Assembly (NCBI RefSeq): GCF_003612125.1 | Contig: NZ_RAWI01000007.1 | Coordinates: 1 to 64,000 of the forward strand | Direction: 5' to 3' | DNA from: Corallococcus praedator | Lineage (GTDB): Bacteria; Myxococcota; Myxococcia; Myxococcales; Myxococcaceae | DNA: 64,000 nucleotides | Part shown: in pieces, positions 16,222-23,970 of the stretch | Layout of the letters: each line of letters begins with the position of its first letter | Position numbering within the stretch: the first letter of the stretch is position 1 | Program-made: the position numbers and the translations under genes | The notes under the pieces: generated by a model | Seen by the model: only the letters and a program-made list of their open reading frames with translations | Database searches by the model: none | Told to the model about the DNA's origin: nothing

Positions 16222-17267
16222 GCGCTGAAGTCGAGGTGGTGGCTGTCGGCGCTCGGACCCCGCTCGGTTACTCCGCGGAGAGCAGCGCGGCGGCCGTGCG
16301 CGCAGGTATCTCCCGGTACGCAGAGTTCCCCTTCATCGATGCGCGCGGTGAGCCGGTCGTGGTGGCCTCGGATGGGGAACTCGACCCGAAGCTGGAGGGG
16401 AGGGACCGGTACGTGCCTTTGCTTGAGAGTGTCCTCGACGAAGTCGAGGGGAAGCTCGGTTCAGCGCTCCTGGAGGGGCTCCGGTGCCGGTTGCTGCTGT
16501 CGCTTCCCGAGGCGCGCCCGGGGTTCTCCGATGAGGACGCGACCTGGCTCGTGAGCGCCATGGAGGCACGCCTGCGGGCGAAGGCCGCGCTCACGCGCGT
16601 CGAGATTGCCGGACGTGGCCATGCGGGAGCCCTGCGCGCGGTGGAACAGGCCCTACGGGAGTCCTCCGAAGGCCGGGAGCTTTTCTTCCTGGTGGCGGGC
16701 GTGGACAGCTACCTCCACGCGGAGACGTTTCTCTGGCTGGAGCGAAATGGCCGGTTCGCGCAGCCAGGGATTCGCAGTGGATTCATTCCTGGCGAGGGGG
16801 CCGGGTGCCTGGCATTGATGAGTGCTGGGCTGCGCCGCCGCTTGCAGTTGCCCCGGCTGGCGGTGGTGCGAGGGGCACGGACCGCGCAGGAGCGCCTCCT
16901 GCGTGACAGTGACACGGGCTCGTTTGGCGTTGGAATGACCCAGGCGGTCGAAGGCGCGGTCGCGGGGCTCGACCTGTCCCGCGAGAAAGTGGATGATCTC
17001 TATACCGACATCAATGGCGAGCGGTACCGCAGTGAGGAGTGGGGATTCGTCGCGCTGAGGACGCCATCGGTCTGGCACTCCACGGCGTATCGCTCCCTGA
17101 GCGACTGCTGGGGCGACGTGGGCGCTGCGGCGGGGGCCCTCGGAGGCGTCCTGGCGGTCCGGGCGTTCGCACGAGGCTATGCGCGAGGCCCTCGGACGAT
17201 GGTGACAGCGGGTTCTGATGGGGGACTGCGAGGGGCGATGCTCCTGCAGGACCCGCGGGTGTCGTAA
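16218..17267 (+). CDS. thiolase-fold (beta-ketoacyl-synthase-like) protein of T6SS cluster
   Basis: This 349-residue protein has a diverged ketoacyl-synthase fold: VEVVAVGARTPLG at the start, FFLVAGVDSYLHAETFLWLE where the nucleophile should be, GFIPGEGAGCLALM, and a late GDVGAAAGALGGVLAV motif resembling the family's G...AASG. The active-site Cys of DTACSS is absent from the expected place and the first catalytic His is not evident, so it is unlikely to condense acyl groups. Such 'thiolase-like' proteins recur between DUF2169 and DUF4150 genes and may have a structural or chaperone role. It overlaps the preceding gene by ATGA. Confidence 0.8.
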   Translation: MSAEVEVVAVGARTPLGYSAESSAAAVRAGISRYAEFPFIDARGEPVVVASDGELDPKLEGRDRYVPLLESVLDEVEGKLGSALLEGLRCRLLLSLPEARPGFSDEDATWLVSAMEARLRAKAALTRVEIAGRGHAGALRAVEQALRESSEGRELFFLVAGVDSYLHAETFLWLERNGRFAQPGIRSGFIPGEGAGCLALMSAGLRRRLQLPRLAVVRGARTAQERLLRDSDTGSFGVGMTQAVEGAVAGLDLSREKVDDLYTDINGERYRSEEWGFVALRTPSVWHSTAYRSLSDCWGDVGAAAGALGGVLAVRAFARGYARGPRTMVTAGSDGGLRGAMLLQDPRVS

Positions 17268-17280
17268 GGAGGGGGACGCA

Positions 17281-18411
17281 ATGAGCAACGTCTCAGTGAA
17301 TGCACCGAAGACGCCGGTGACCGAGGGCTCCAGTGGGGTTGCAGCGGCAACGCTACCCAACGTGTGCAAGATGCCAGGGCCACCGGCGCCGTTCGTGCCG
17401 ACGCCGTTGCCCAACATTGGGAAGAGCGGAACAGACCCGAAGAAGTACTCCAAGACGGTCACCATTGAGGGAAAGAAGGTCGCCATCAAGGGCGCGACTT
17501 TCGGCTCCATGGGCGACGTGGCCAGCAAGGGGACGGGCGGTGGCATTGTCTCCGCCAACGTGGAAGGTCCCACCTGCTTCCTCGGTCCCGGGTCCATGGA
17601 CGTGAAGTTCGAGGGGAAGAACGTCCAGTTGCTCGGTGACCCCATGCTCAACAACTGCGGGCCAAGTGGAAGCCCAGCCAATGCGGCGACGATGCTGGGA
17701 GTGGTCCAGAAGACCGGAGCCCTCCTGGTCGTCAGCGGGAAGGACGTGTGCCCCCTCTGCAAGAAGGTGCATGGCAGCGAGGGTTCGTTGAAGGAAACCC
17801 CCGCGACCCAGGCCAACGCCGCGCAGCTGGAGGTCAAGCTCACCAAGAAGATCTGCGTCGGTGAGTTCCCCGAAGAGGAGCTTCCTTGGGGGAGGATGCT
17901 CGGCGTTGCTCAATGCAAGTGCGGACAGAGATACGCTGACCACTCGAGCAACACCCTCGAAGTCTTCTGCAAGAGCGTCAGTGAACTCGGCTGGAACGCG
18001 CCCAAGCCCGGCACCACGCGCAAGGAGGTCCGCGCGTTCATTGATAATCGCTTCAAGAAACACAGCAAGAACGTGGAGAAGGCCTGGGCGCGAGCCCAGG
18101 CCTTCAATGAGCAGTTCGCGAGCAAGAAGACCACCGCCGCGGCCTACCCTCCGGGAGGCTGTGCCGGCCCCAAGGCACTCGTGTTGGCGATGGACCATGG
18201 CGCGCGCGTCACGGGGCTGTCGGAGCGGTGGTTCCGCAGTGATGGGCAGCCGGTGAGCGCGAAGATCCGGTTCATCGACAAGAGTGGAAGGGAAGTCGAG
18301 AGGCACTTTGCACACGGCAAGAGCGTCCCACCGTGCATGTCCTGCACCGTCATCCTTCCCCTGCTCATCTGTCCCGAGGAGGAAATGAAGTGTCAGCACA
18401 AGACGAAATAG
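17281..18411 (+). CDS. PAAR-like (DUF4150) T6SS effector with candidate C-terminal deaminase fold
   Basis: This protein has 376 residues. Residues 1 to about 145 are DUF4150: PNVCKMPGPPAPFVPTPLPN, then a KGATFGSMGDVASKGTGG core and a VQLLGDPMLNN end, which form the spike tip. CPLCKKVHG (157-165) follows, then a C-terminal domain of about 200 residues. That domain contains GGCAGPKAL (Cys294) and PPCMSC (Cys352, Cys355). The spacing and context resemble YwqJ-type toxin deaminases, whose zinc site is C/H-A-E plus PCxxC. The catalytic Glu of CAE is Gly here (CAG), so activity is uncertain. The ATG at 17281 follows GGAGGGGG. The next gene overlaps and is a likely immunity gene. Confidence 0.82.
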   Translation: MSNVSVNAPKTPVTEGSSGVAAATLPNVCKMPGPPAPFVPTPLPNIGKSGTDPKKYSKTVTIEGKKVAIKGATFGSMGDVASKGTGGGIVSANVEGPTCFLGPGSMDVKFEGKNVQLLGDPMLNNCGPSGSPANAATMLGVVQKTGALLVVSGKDVCPLCKKVHGSEGSLKETPATQANAAQLEVKLTKKICVGEFPEEELPWGRMLGVAQCKCGQRYADHSSNTLEVFCKSVSELGWNAPKPGTTRKEVRAFIDNRFKKHSKNVEKAWARAQAFNEQFASKKTTAAAYPPGGCAGPKALVLAMDHGARVTGLSERWFRSDGQPVSAKIRFIDKSGREVERHFAHGKSVPPCMSCTVILPLLICPEEEMKCQHKTK

Positions 18412-19160
18412 ACCTTGAGTTCCTTGAGGTGGAGGACCTCCTCCTGAGGACCGTGCCCGGGCTCGCGGAGCAGTGGCGGGGTGCCACGCCCGATGAAGTC
18501 GAGCAGCTCGAGCGTATCGCCGGGCGTCCCCTGCCACGGTTCTATCGCTGGTTCCTGAGCCGCATGGGGCAGAGCATGGGGCCGCTGGCCTATCCCAGTC
18601 AGGACTTCTCTGCGCGGCGCGTGCTGGACTGCTACGCCAGGAAGATCGTCGCGCCCAATCCCCGGTTCCTGCTCATTGGATACGAGTCCGACGAGATGAT
18701 GCCCTTGCACGCGTTCTATGACCTCGACGCGCCCGCGCGAGGCGATGCGACGGTGACTGCGCGGTACGCGCGCGGGGGCGACGATCCCATCGATCGGTTC
18801 GAGACCTTCCACGAGATGCTGTCGTGGAGCGCGCTGTTCCGATTCCGGTTCGAGCAAATGCCCCAGAGGTGCGAGGGGACGCTCTATCGCGAAGACTCAG
18901 ACCTGCTCTCCCTCCTCGTTCCGGTGCTGAGCAGTCTGGGGTTCACGCAGCCAATCGCTACCGGCCGCTACTGCGGACTGTATGAGCGAGCCGACGCGGT
19001 CCTCAGCTGCGGCGGAACGCCCAGAGAGAATCTTGAGAACGTGCGCACGTTCCTGCTCGGGGGGAGTAACGCCGGAGTCCTCCGGAGAATCCTGGGGGAG
19101 GTCGCGAAGGAGTCCTCGCTGGAGGTCGAGGTCAACACCTGGACTCCGGCGCTTCGTTGA
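18390..19160 (+). CDS. SMI1/KNR4 (SUKH)-family immunity protein
   Basis: This 256-residue protein contains a SUKH-like core: ATPDEVEQLERIAGRPLPRFYRWFLSRMG, then a pocket region with FLLIGYESDEMMPLHAFYDL. Families of this type neutralise nuclease and deaminase toxins. The GTG at 18390 is chosen because GAGGAGG sits seven bases upstream. This start overlaps the toxin gene by 22 bp, as expected for a coupled toxin-immunity pair. A C-terminal extension of about 100 residues beyond the SUKH core is unassigned. Confidence 0.8.
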   Translation: MSAQDEIDLEFLEVEDLLLRTVPGLAEQWRGATPDEVEQLERIAGRPLPRFYRWFLSRMGQSMGPLAYPSQDFSARRVLDCYARKIVAPNPRFLLIGYESDEMMPLHAFYDLDAPARGDATVTARYARGGDDPIDRFETFHEMLSWSALFRFRFEQMPQRCEGTLYREDSDLLSLLVPVLSSLGFTQPIATGRYCGLYERADAVLSCGGTPRENLENVRTFLLGGSNAGVLRRILGEVAKESSLEVEVNTWTPALR

Positions 19161-19228
19161 TGCGCCAGCGCCCTTCGCCGTAGGGCCAGCTTCGCGCTCC
19201 ACCTTCAAACTGGCATGGCCCTCATTCA

Positions 19229-19425
19229 ATGACGCGCTTCGCCGAGGACCTGGGGACGACGACACGCAACGTCCAGCGCTTCCTCGCCCGCCATCGGGCG
19301 AGCGGCTTGAGGGGGTTGAGGATTCTCACCTCTGCCCGTACCGGTTGCCGCCCTACAGCCCCCAACTTCAACCCATCGAACGAATGTGGCGGCCCCTGCG
19401 CTCGGGCCTGGCTGCTTCCGGACAC
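19229..19425 (+). pseudogene. IS630-family transposase remnant
   Basis: A frame from 19229 gives a helix-turn-helix-like LGTTTRNVQRFLARHRASGL. In another frame at about 19340-19402 the strand reads RLPPYSPQLQPIERMWRPLR, the hallmark end of the IS630/Tc1 DDE domain (LP.YSP.LNPIE..W). The catalytic core between them is deleted. No terminal repeats are seen. Confidence 0.85.
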
Positions 19426-19570
19426 GGCCTCACGTCGTCCTCTGGCTCTTCGGCTCGCTTTGGACGACGACCGGATGACCCGAGGCGTGAATCAGGACTC
19501 AGACATCGAGAGCGGATGGAGGCCCTATGGAGGGTGGGGCGCTGGTGCGGAGAGCTGGTACGCCCCGCGC

Positions 19571-19622
19571 GTCCACGGGTTCAATTCCTGTCTCCCCGAG
19601 TCTCGGTGCAGTGGGCTGGAGC
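19571..19622 (+). repeat. damaged copy of tRNA-Pro 3' half and terminator arm
   Basis: Bases 19578-19599 match tRNA-Pro 168-189 at 21 of 22 positions (T-arm and acceptor strand). Further downstream, GTGGGCTGGA (19611-19620) matches the tRNA terminator arm GCGGGCTGGA (201-210) at the same 19,410-bp offset. The T-stem ACGGG/CCTGT can still pair. No CCA, anticodon arm or matching 5' acceptor strand is present. Confidence 0.85.
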
Positions 19623-19626
19623 GCTG

Positions 19627-20103
19627 CTACCAGTCGTCCTTCTTCCTCGGGAACTTGTTCTTGTCCGCGATGCGGTGCAGCAGCGTGAAGTCCGTGAGCC
19701 GTCCGGCGGCCAGGGACTGCTTCTTCGCGTCGTAGAAGAGCTGCTCACCGCAGCCGAAGCACACCACCACGTCCACCCAGGTGTCGCCGCGCCAGAAGCG
19801 CAGCGCCATGTCCGGGTTGAAGGGGCACATCATCCGCCCCTTCTTGGGCGTGTTCTCCGGAGAGGTCCAGGTGGCGGCCAGCTCCTTGCGCTCCTCCGGC
19901 GTCAGGTCTTGCCCTTTCACGGTGAAGACGGCCATGCCCACCCGGGGACGCGTGTCCTCCTTGGGAGGCGTGTCTGGCGTAGGGTCCATCCGGGCCCGAT
20001 ACACCTCCACGCGGTCCGGCTTCTGGAAGAAGTCGGCCAGCGTCGGCGGGCTCGCGAACGTCAGGAACGCCAGCCAGTACAGCGGAACGAGGAGGCTCAC
20101 CAT
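19627..20103 (-). CDS. secreted hypothetical protein with CxxC
   Basis: This 158-residue protein begins with a hydrophobic leader (SLLVPLYWLAFLTFASPPTLA). The mature domain has PRVGMAVFTVKGQDLTPEERKEL, then MCPFNPDMALRFWRGDTWVDVVVCFGCGEQLFYD. The last stretch, with its CxxC, is repeatedly seen in myxobacterial proteins of unknown function. The CxxC could bind a metal or form a disulfide. It lies just inside the right-hand boundary marked by the tRNA fragment. No partner gene. Confidence 0.75.
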   Translation of the reverse strand: MVSLLVPLYWLAFLTFASPPTLADFFQKPDRVEVYRARMDPTPDTPPKEDTRPRVGMAVFTVKGQDLTPEERKELAATWTSPENTPKKGRMMCPFNPDMALRFWRGDTWVDVVVCFGCGEQLFYDAKKQSLAAGRLTDFTLLHRIADKNKFPRKKDDW

Positions 20104-20190
20104 GGGTCAAGCCTGACAGCTATTGGCAGGACATGCCAACCCCCTCCGATTAGGGTCCCGTGTAGACCGAGCCACTCAATGGAGAACCCC

Positions 20191-20583
20191 ATGACGTCAG
20201 CGAAGCACCAGCCCATCGTCGCGCCTGGACTGCCCAAGCCCGCGGGCCCGTACTCTCCCGGCATGCAGTTGGACAGACTGCTCTTCATCTCCGGACAGGC
20301 CGCCAGGGATCCTTCCACCGGCGTGCAGGCCGAAGGAATCGAAGCGCAGACGGAGCAGGTGTTGCGCAACCTGGAGCGCATCCTCGTGGCCGGTGGCTCC
20401 AGCCTCCAGCACGTCCTGCGCTGCGGCGTCTTCCTGGTGGACATGCAGGAGTTCGCCCGGATGAACGCTGTCTATGAGCGCGTCTTCGCCGGCCATCGGC
20501 CCGCGCGCACCACCGTGCAGGTGTCCGCGCTTCCCAACGCCGGCCTGCGCGTGGAGATTGATTGCATCGCCTACGTGCCTTGA
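20191..20583 (+). CDS. RidA family protein (YjgF/YER057c/UK114)
   Basis: This 130-residue protein matches RidA along its length: APGLPKPAGPYSPGMQLD, the FISGQAARDPSTG motif, RNLERILVAGGSSLQHVLRC, FARMNAVYERVF, and the C-terminal RTTVQVSALPNAGLRVEIDCIA with the ligand-binding Arg. RidA enzymes hydrolyse reactive enamines and imines formed by PLP enzymes. The ATG at 20191 follows GGAGA with good spacing; an in-frame ATG twelve bases earlier is less likely. Confidence 0.94.
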   Translation: MTSAKHQPIVAPGLPKPAGPYSPGMQLDRLLFISGQAARDPSTGVQAEGIEAQTEQVLRNLERILVAGGSSLQHVLRCGVFLVDMQEFARMNAVYERVFAGHRPARTTVQVSALPNAGLRVEIDCIAYVP

Positions 20584-20604
20584 GCCTCCTGGCACGGAGT
20601 GCAC

Positions 20605-20644
20605 CCGGGAGCTCCGAGCTCACCGTCCAGCGCGGAGCTCCCGG
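20605..20644. terminator. bidirectional hairpin terminator
   Basis: A 12-bp perfect inverted repeat CCGGGAGCTCCG / CGGAGCTCCCGG with a 16-nt loop sits between the convergent ridA gene and the small secreted-peptide gene. Confidence 0.7.
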
Positions 20645-20662
20645 CGTTGAAGCGAAGGCGCC

Positions 20663-20833
20663 CTAGAACGGCGGCGGGTAGGGACAGATCAGCGCGCCGG
20701 TGATGGGGTGCCGATAGCAGCCCGACGGCAGCTCCGCCGCCTGAGCCGTGCCCGGAACCAGGGTGAGCCCCGCGACGCCAACGCCAGCGATCGCGGAGAG
20801 AAGGGCAACGATGCGAAGGGTCTTCTTGGACAT
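20663..20833 (-). CDS. small secreted peptide
   Basis: This 56-residue protein has a clear Sec signal peptide: basic start MSKKTLR, hydrophobic core, and AQAAE cleavage region near residue 33. The mature peptide has only about 23 residues (ELPSGCYRHPITGALICPYP), with two cysteines that could form a disulfide. The ATG at 20833 is preceded by AGGAGCG. Function is unknown. Its short length makes it easy to overlook. Confidence 0.65.
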   Translation of the reverse strand: MSKKTLRIVALLSAIAGVGVAGLTLVPGTAQAAELPSGCYRHPITGALICPYPPPF

Positions 20834-21073
20834 GCACGCGCTCCTGTCAATGAGTCGGTACAGCGAGCCAATCCTACTGCTGGCGGCCACTGCGCGGAAC
20901 CTCCAGCGCGCAGAGGGCTGATGCCGCGGCGAGGGGGCCACGCCCCACAGTCTGGGGGGTGGAACCATCGCAATCGCTGACGGCGCAAGCCCCCCCGCGC
21001 GCACCTCCCGAGTGAGCGTCCGTGCACCGCCGTCGCTCAATGCCCTGGCACATGCATTGCGTGGGGGCCGCGA
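20834..21073. other. intergenic region upstream of cytochrome/DUF1501 operon
   Basis: No gene is seen. Promoters for both the minus-strand peptide and the plus-strand operon must lie here, but no clear motif was found. Confidence 0.4.
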
Positions 21074-22957
21074 ATGAATCCGCGCATCTCGGCCGCTCCT
21101 GGCGCGCCCCCGGAGCCTTCCTCTTCCCGTCGGGGGCCCGCACGGCTGCCACGCTCCGTCTGCTGTCTCCTCGCACTCATCGTGTGGACGGGCTGTACCG
21201 GCGTGGTGGGCGGAACGCCTGACTCGCCGGTGGATCCCTTGGGCTCGACGGACGCCGGCTGCGAGGAGCCCACCCCTTCGGGGGGCACCGACGCGGGGGA
21301 GAAGAGCGACCTGCTCGCCCCCAGCCGGCTGCTGCGGCGAACGTCACTCGCGCTGCGGGGCACGCCTCCCACCGATGAGGAGTTCGCCGCGCTCGAAGCC
21401 GCGGGCGACGACACCGCGCAGCGGGCCTTCGTGGATGCCTTCGTCGACCAGACGCTCGGGCAGCCCACCTTCTACCGGACGATGTTCGAGCACGCTCGCG
21501 ACTGGTTCAACATCCCGCTCACCCCACTCACCGCCGATGCTCCGGAGTACGGGGTGCAGCAGCAGCGCTCCGTCCAGCGGTGCCCGGCGGGCACGGCGAA
21601 GGCCGGCGCCTGGAAATACTTCCGCGGGGACACCACCGCCTGTGACGGCGTGAAGACGGATGGCTCGCCCGTCGAGGAGACCGCCCTGGAGCCGTGGTGG
21701 GCTCCGGGGACGACGGTCACGCTGGTGGGCGTCGCGGCCAATACCTCCACCGAGGGCACCACCAGCGTCAACGGCAACCCCGTGCCCGTCATCTGCGCCA
21801 AGGTCGGCCCGGAAGGCACCTGCGGGTGTGGCCCGAACGCCGTGCGCTGCCACGCCGACTTCCAGCAGTACGCGGGCTTCGAGAGCTTCCTGCACTACAA
21901 CGAGCACGGCCAGCGGCGGCTCGTCTCCGAGGAACCCGCCCGCCTCTTCGCCCACCTCGCGTGGCACGACCGGCCGGTGACGGACCTCATCCTCGGCACC
22001 TACTCCGTCGCGCCCACCAACCTCCAGGCCGCGTATGTGATGCAGGGGCTCGCGGGGGGCGCGACAGGCCTCCTCGACGATGACTCCTGGTGGCGGCCTT
22101 CGCGCTTCGCCGGCGCGGCGGTGGACCCGGACCACGCGCCGTCGGATCCGCTGGCCTGGCGCGAGTACCCGGTCCCCGCGCGCAATCCCTTCCTCCTCGC
22201 CGAGCGCGACTACCGCTACGACCCGCGCACCCAGGCCGGCCCGTCGCGGGGCGTTCCCGCCGCGGGCATGCTCACCAGCATGGGCTTCCTCACGGGCTAC
22301 CCGCGCGAGCGCGTGCGCGGCGCCCGGGCGCTGGAGACGCTGGCGTGCGAGGTCCTCTCCCCGCCGCTGGGCCAGAAGTTCAATGAGTACCGCCGCGACC
22401 CTGGCACCGAAGGGCCCTGCCAGCACTGCCACAGCCGGCTCGACCCGGCGGCCATCCACTTCAAGCGCTTCGCGAAGGCGGGCTCGGCGTTTGAGGGCTA
22501 TGGCGCGAAGTACCCGATGCCGGGCGTGGGCACGGAGTGGCACTGGCCCGACCGGTGGCGCACCGGCGCATACCCCTACGGCGGCGACCCGTTCAGCCAC
22601 TGGAACCGGTGGTACGCGCCCGACACGAAGCTCACGCCCGTCACCGAGGCCCAGGCGCAGCTCAACCCCGAAGCCATCTTCCTCGACTTCCTCCCCCCGG
22701 AGCAGACGCTGCTCGGACAGCAGGGAGATGGGACCGTGGGGCCGCTCGGCTTCGCCAAGCTCATCGTCGCGGCGGGGGCCTTCGACCGCTGTGTCGTGCG
22801 GCACCTGCATGCGCAGGTGCTCGGCCGCGACATCGACCCGACCCGGGAGGCGGGCTACCTGGACGAACAGGTGACGCGCTTCCTCGCGGGAGGCCGCAAG
22901 GTGCGCCCGTTCGTCAAATCACTCACCCAGTCCAGCCTGTTCCGGCGGGGGCGCTGA
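21074..22957 (+). CDS. lipoprotein-type DUF1549/DUF1588-like protein with c-heme motif
   Basis: This 627-residue exported protein has a lipobox-like WTGC near residue 41. Around residue 82 it reads LLRRTSLALRGTPPTDEEFAAL, like the planctomycete DUF1549 start. Near residue 448 it has CQHCHSRLDP, a c-type heme CxxCH in the DUF1588 pattern. The C-terminus has a DUF1585-like segment with VRHLHAQVLGRDI. Homologues occur with DUF1501 proteins, as here, and are thought to form an envelope redox or polymer-processing complex of unknown substrate. The next gene starts two bases after its stop. Confidence 0.78.
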   Translation: MNPRISAAPGAPPEPSSSRRGPARLPRSVCCLLALIVWTGCTGVVGGTPDSPVDPLGSTDAGCEEPTPSGGTDAGEKSDLLAPSRLLRRTSLALRGTPPTDEEFAALEAAGDDTAQRAFVDAFVDQTLGQPTFYRTMFEHARDWFNIPLTPLTADAPEYGVQQQRSVQRCPAGTAKAGAWKYFRGDTTACDGVKTDGSPVEETALEPWWAPGTTVTLVGVAANTSTEGTTSVNGNPVPVICAKVGPEGTCGCGPNAVRCHADFQQYAGFESFLHYNEHGQRRLVSEEPARLFAHLAWHDRPVTDLILGTYSVAPTNLQAAYVMQGLAGGATGLLDDDSWWRPSRFAGAAVDPDHAPSDPLAWREYPVPARNPFLLAERDYRYDPRTQAGPSRGVPAAGMLTSMGFLTGYPRERVRGARALETLACEVLSPPLGQKFNEYRRDPGTEGPCQHCHSRLDPAAIHFKRFAKAGSAFEGYGAKYPMPGVGTEWHWPDRWRTGAYPYGGDPFSHWNRWYAPDTKLTPVTEAQAQLNPEAIFLDFLPPEQTLLGQQGDGTVGPLGFAKLIVAAGAFDRCVVRHLHAQVLGRDIDPTREAGYLDEQVTRFLAGGRKVRPFVKSLTQSSLFRRGR

Positions 22958-22958
22958 C

Positions 22959-23960
22959 ATGAAGCACCTCTCACTCCTCCTGCTCGTGCTTCCCGTGACG
23001 CTCGCGTGCGGCAGGGACGGCACCGCCTCCCCCCGGGCCCAGGAACAGTCCGCTTGCGGCACGCCGGCCAGCTCCGAAACCGTGCGCGTCATGGAAGGCC
23101 TCAAGCCGCACTGCGAGGGCTGCCACGCCCAGGGCGCGCGCGGGTACTTCTCCTCCGTGGACGCGTTCCAGAGCCTGCTGGTGGCCGACGCCCGGCTGGT
23201 GAAGGCCGGCAGCCCGGATGACAGCGAATTGGTGCGGCTGTTGGAGGGCGGGGGCAGCGCCGCGTTCAAGCAGATGCCCATTGGAGAGAAGTCCTATGCG
23301 CAGCTCGTCTCTGAAGGCACGGCGAAGCTGCCCGTGGCGGAGGTCCGCGCGTGGATCCAGGGGCTCACGGCGCAGCAGCGCGACGCGCGCCCCGACCCCG
23401 ACGCGCCGCGCATCACCCGCCTGAGCGCGACCCAGGCGCAGCGGGCGCTGTACCAACAGCTGGGCCTTGCCCATGAGGACTTCTTCGTCTCCGCGAACGA
23501 GTTCGGCATCCCCATGGCGGAGTCCCGCGGTGACGACCTCTACCCGCTCCAGCCGCCGGACGCCGTGCCCGCCCCGCGACAGGGCACCACCTCCGAGCGC
23601 TTCTATGGGCTGGGCGGCGGCTCCGTGATGACCCAGACGTCGTCGGACCGGAGCCCGTCCCCCACGTTCGCGCTCACGCTGACGCAGGTCTCCCAGCGGT
23701 GGTGCCGCATGGCCCTGGCCAAGACGGGCAACGTGGCGCTCTTCCCCGCGGGCACGCGGCGCACCGCCGACCCCACGGACGTGAAGACCACGCTCCGGCG
23801 CTGGTCGCTGCACTTCCTGGGGGAGCGCTTCTCCGACGCGCAGGTGGAGGCGCTCTACGCCGACGTCTTCGTGCCGCTCTCGTCACCGACGGACACCGAG
23901 CCCGCCTACGTGGGCGTGTGCTCGTACTTCATCCGTCACCCGCATTGGATCTTCTACTGA
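22959..23960 (+). CDS. c-type cytochrome-like lipoprotein
   Basis: This 333-residue protein starts MKHLSLLLLVLPVTLACG, a lipoprotein signal with Cys17. A single CEGCH heme motif occurs at about residues 49-53, inside a VMEGLKPHCEGCHAQGARGYF segment typical of DUF1549-associated cytochrome c domains. The rest, with SQRWCRMALAKTGNVALFP, has no named domain. It is separated by one base from the upstream gene and by ten from the DUF1501 gene, so the three form an operon. Confidence 0.78.
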   Translation: MKHLSLLLLVLPVTLACGRDGTASPRAQEQSACGTPASSETVRVMEGLKPHCEGCHAQGARGYFSSVDAFQSLLVADARLVKAGSPDDSELVRLLEGGGSAAFKQMPIGEKSYAQLVSEGTAKLPVAEVRAWIQGLTAQQRDARPDPDAPRITRLSATQAQRALYQQLGLAHEDFFVSANEFGIPMAESRGDDLYPLQPPDAVPAPRQGTTSERFYGLGGGSVMTQTSSDRSPSPTFALTLTQVSQRWCRMALAKTGNVALFPAGTRRTADPTDVKTTLRRWSLHFLGERFSDAQVEALYADVFVPLSSPTDTEPAYVGVCSYFIRHPHWIFY

Positions 23961-23970
23961 AGGGGCCACC

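Noticed and set aside
116-19622. A complete integrative element with integrase
   Set aside because: The flanking repeat is real, but no tyrosine or serine recombinase, excisionase or replication gene could be found inside, so only a decayed-element hypothesis is kept.
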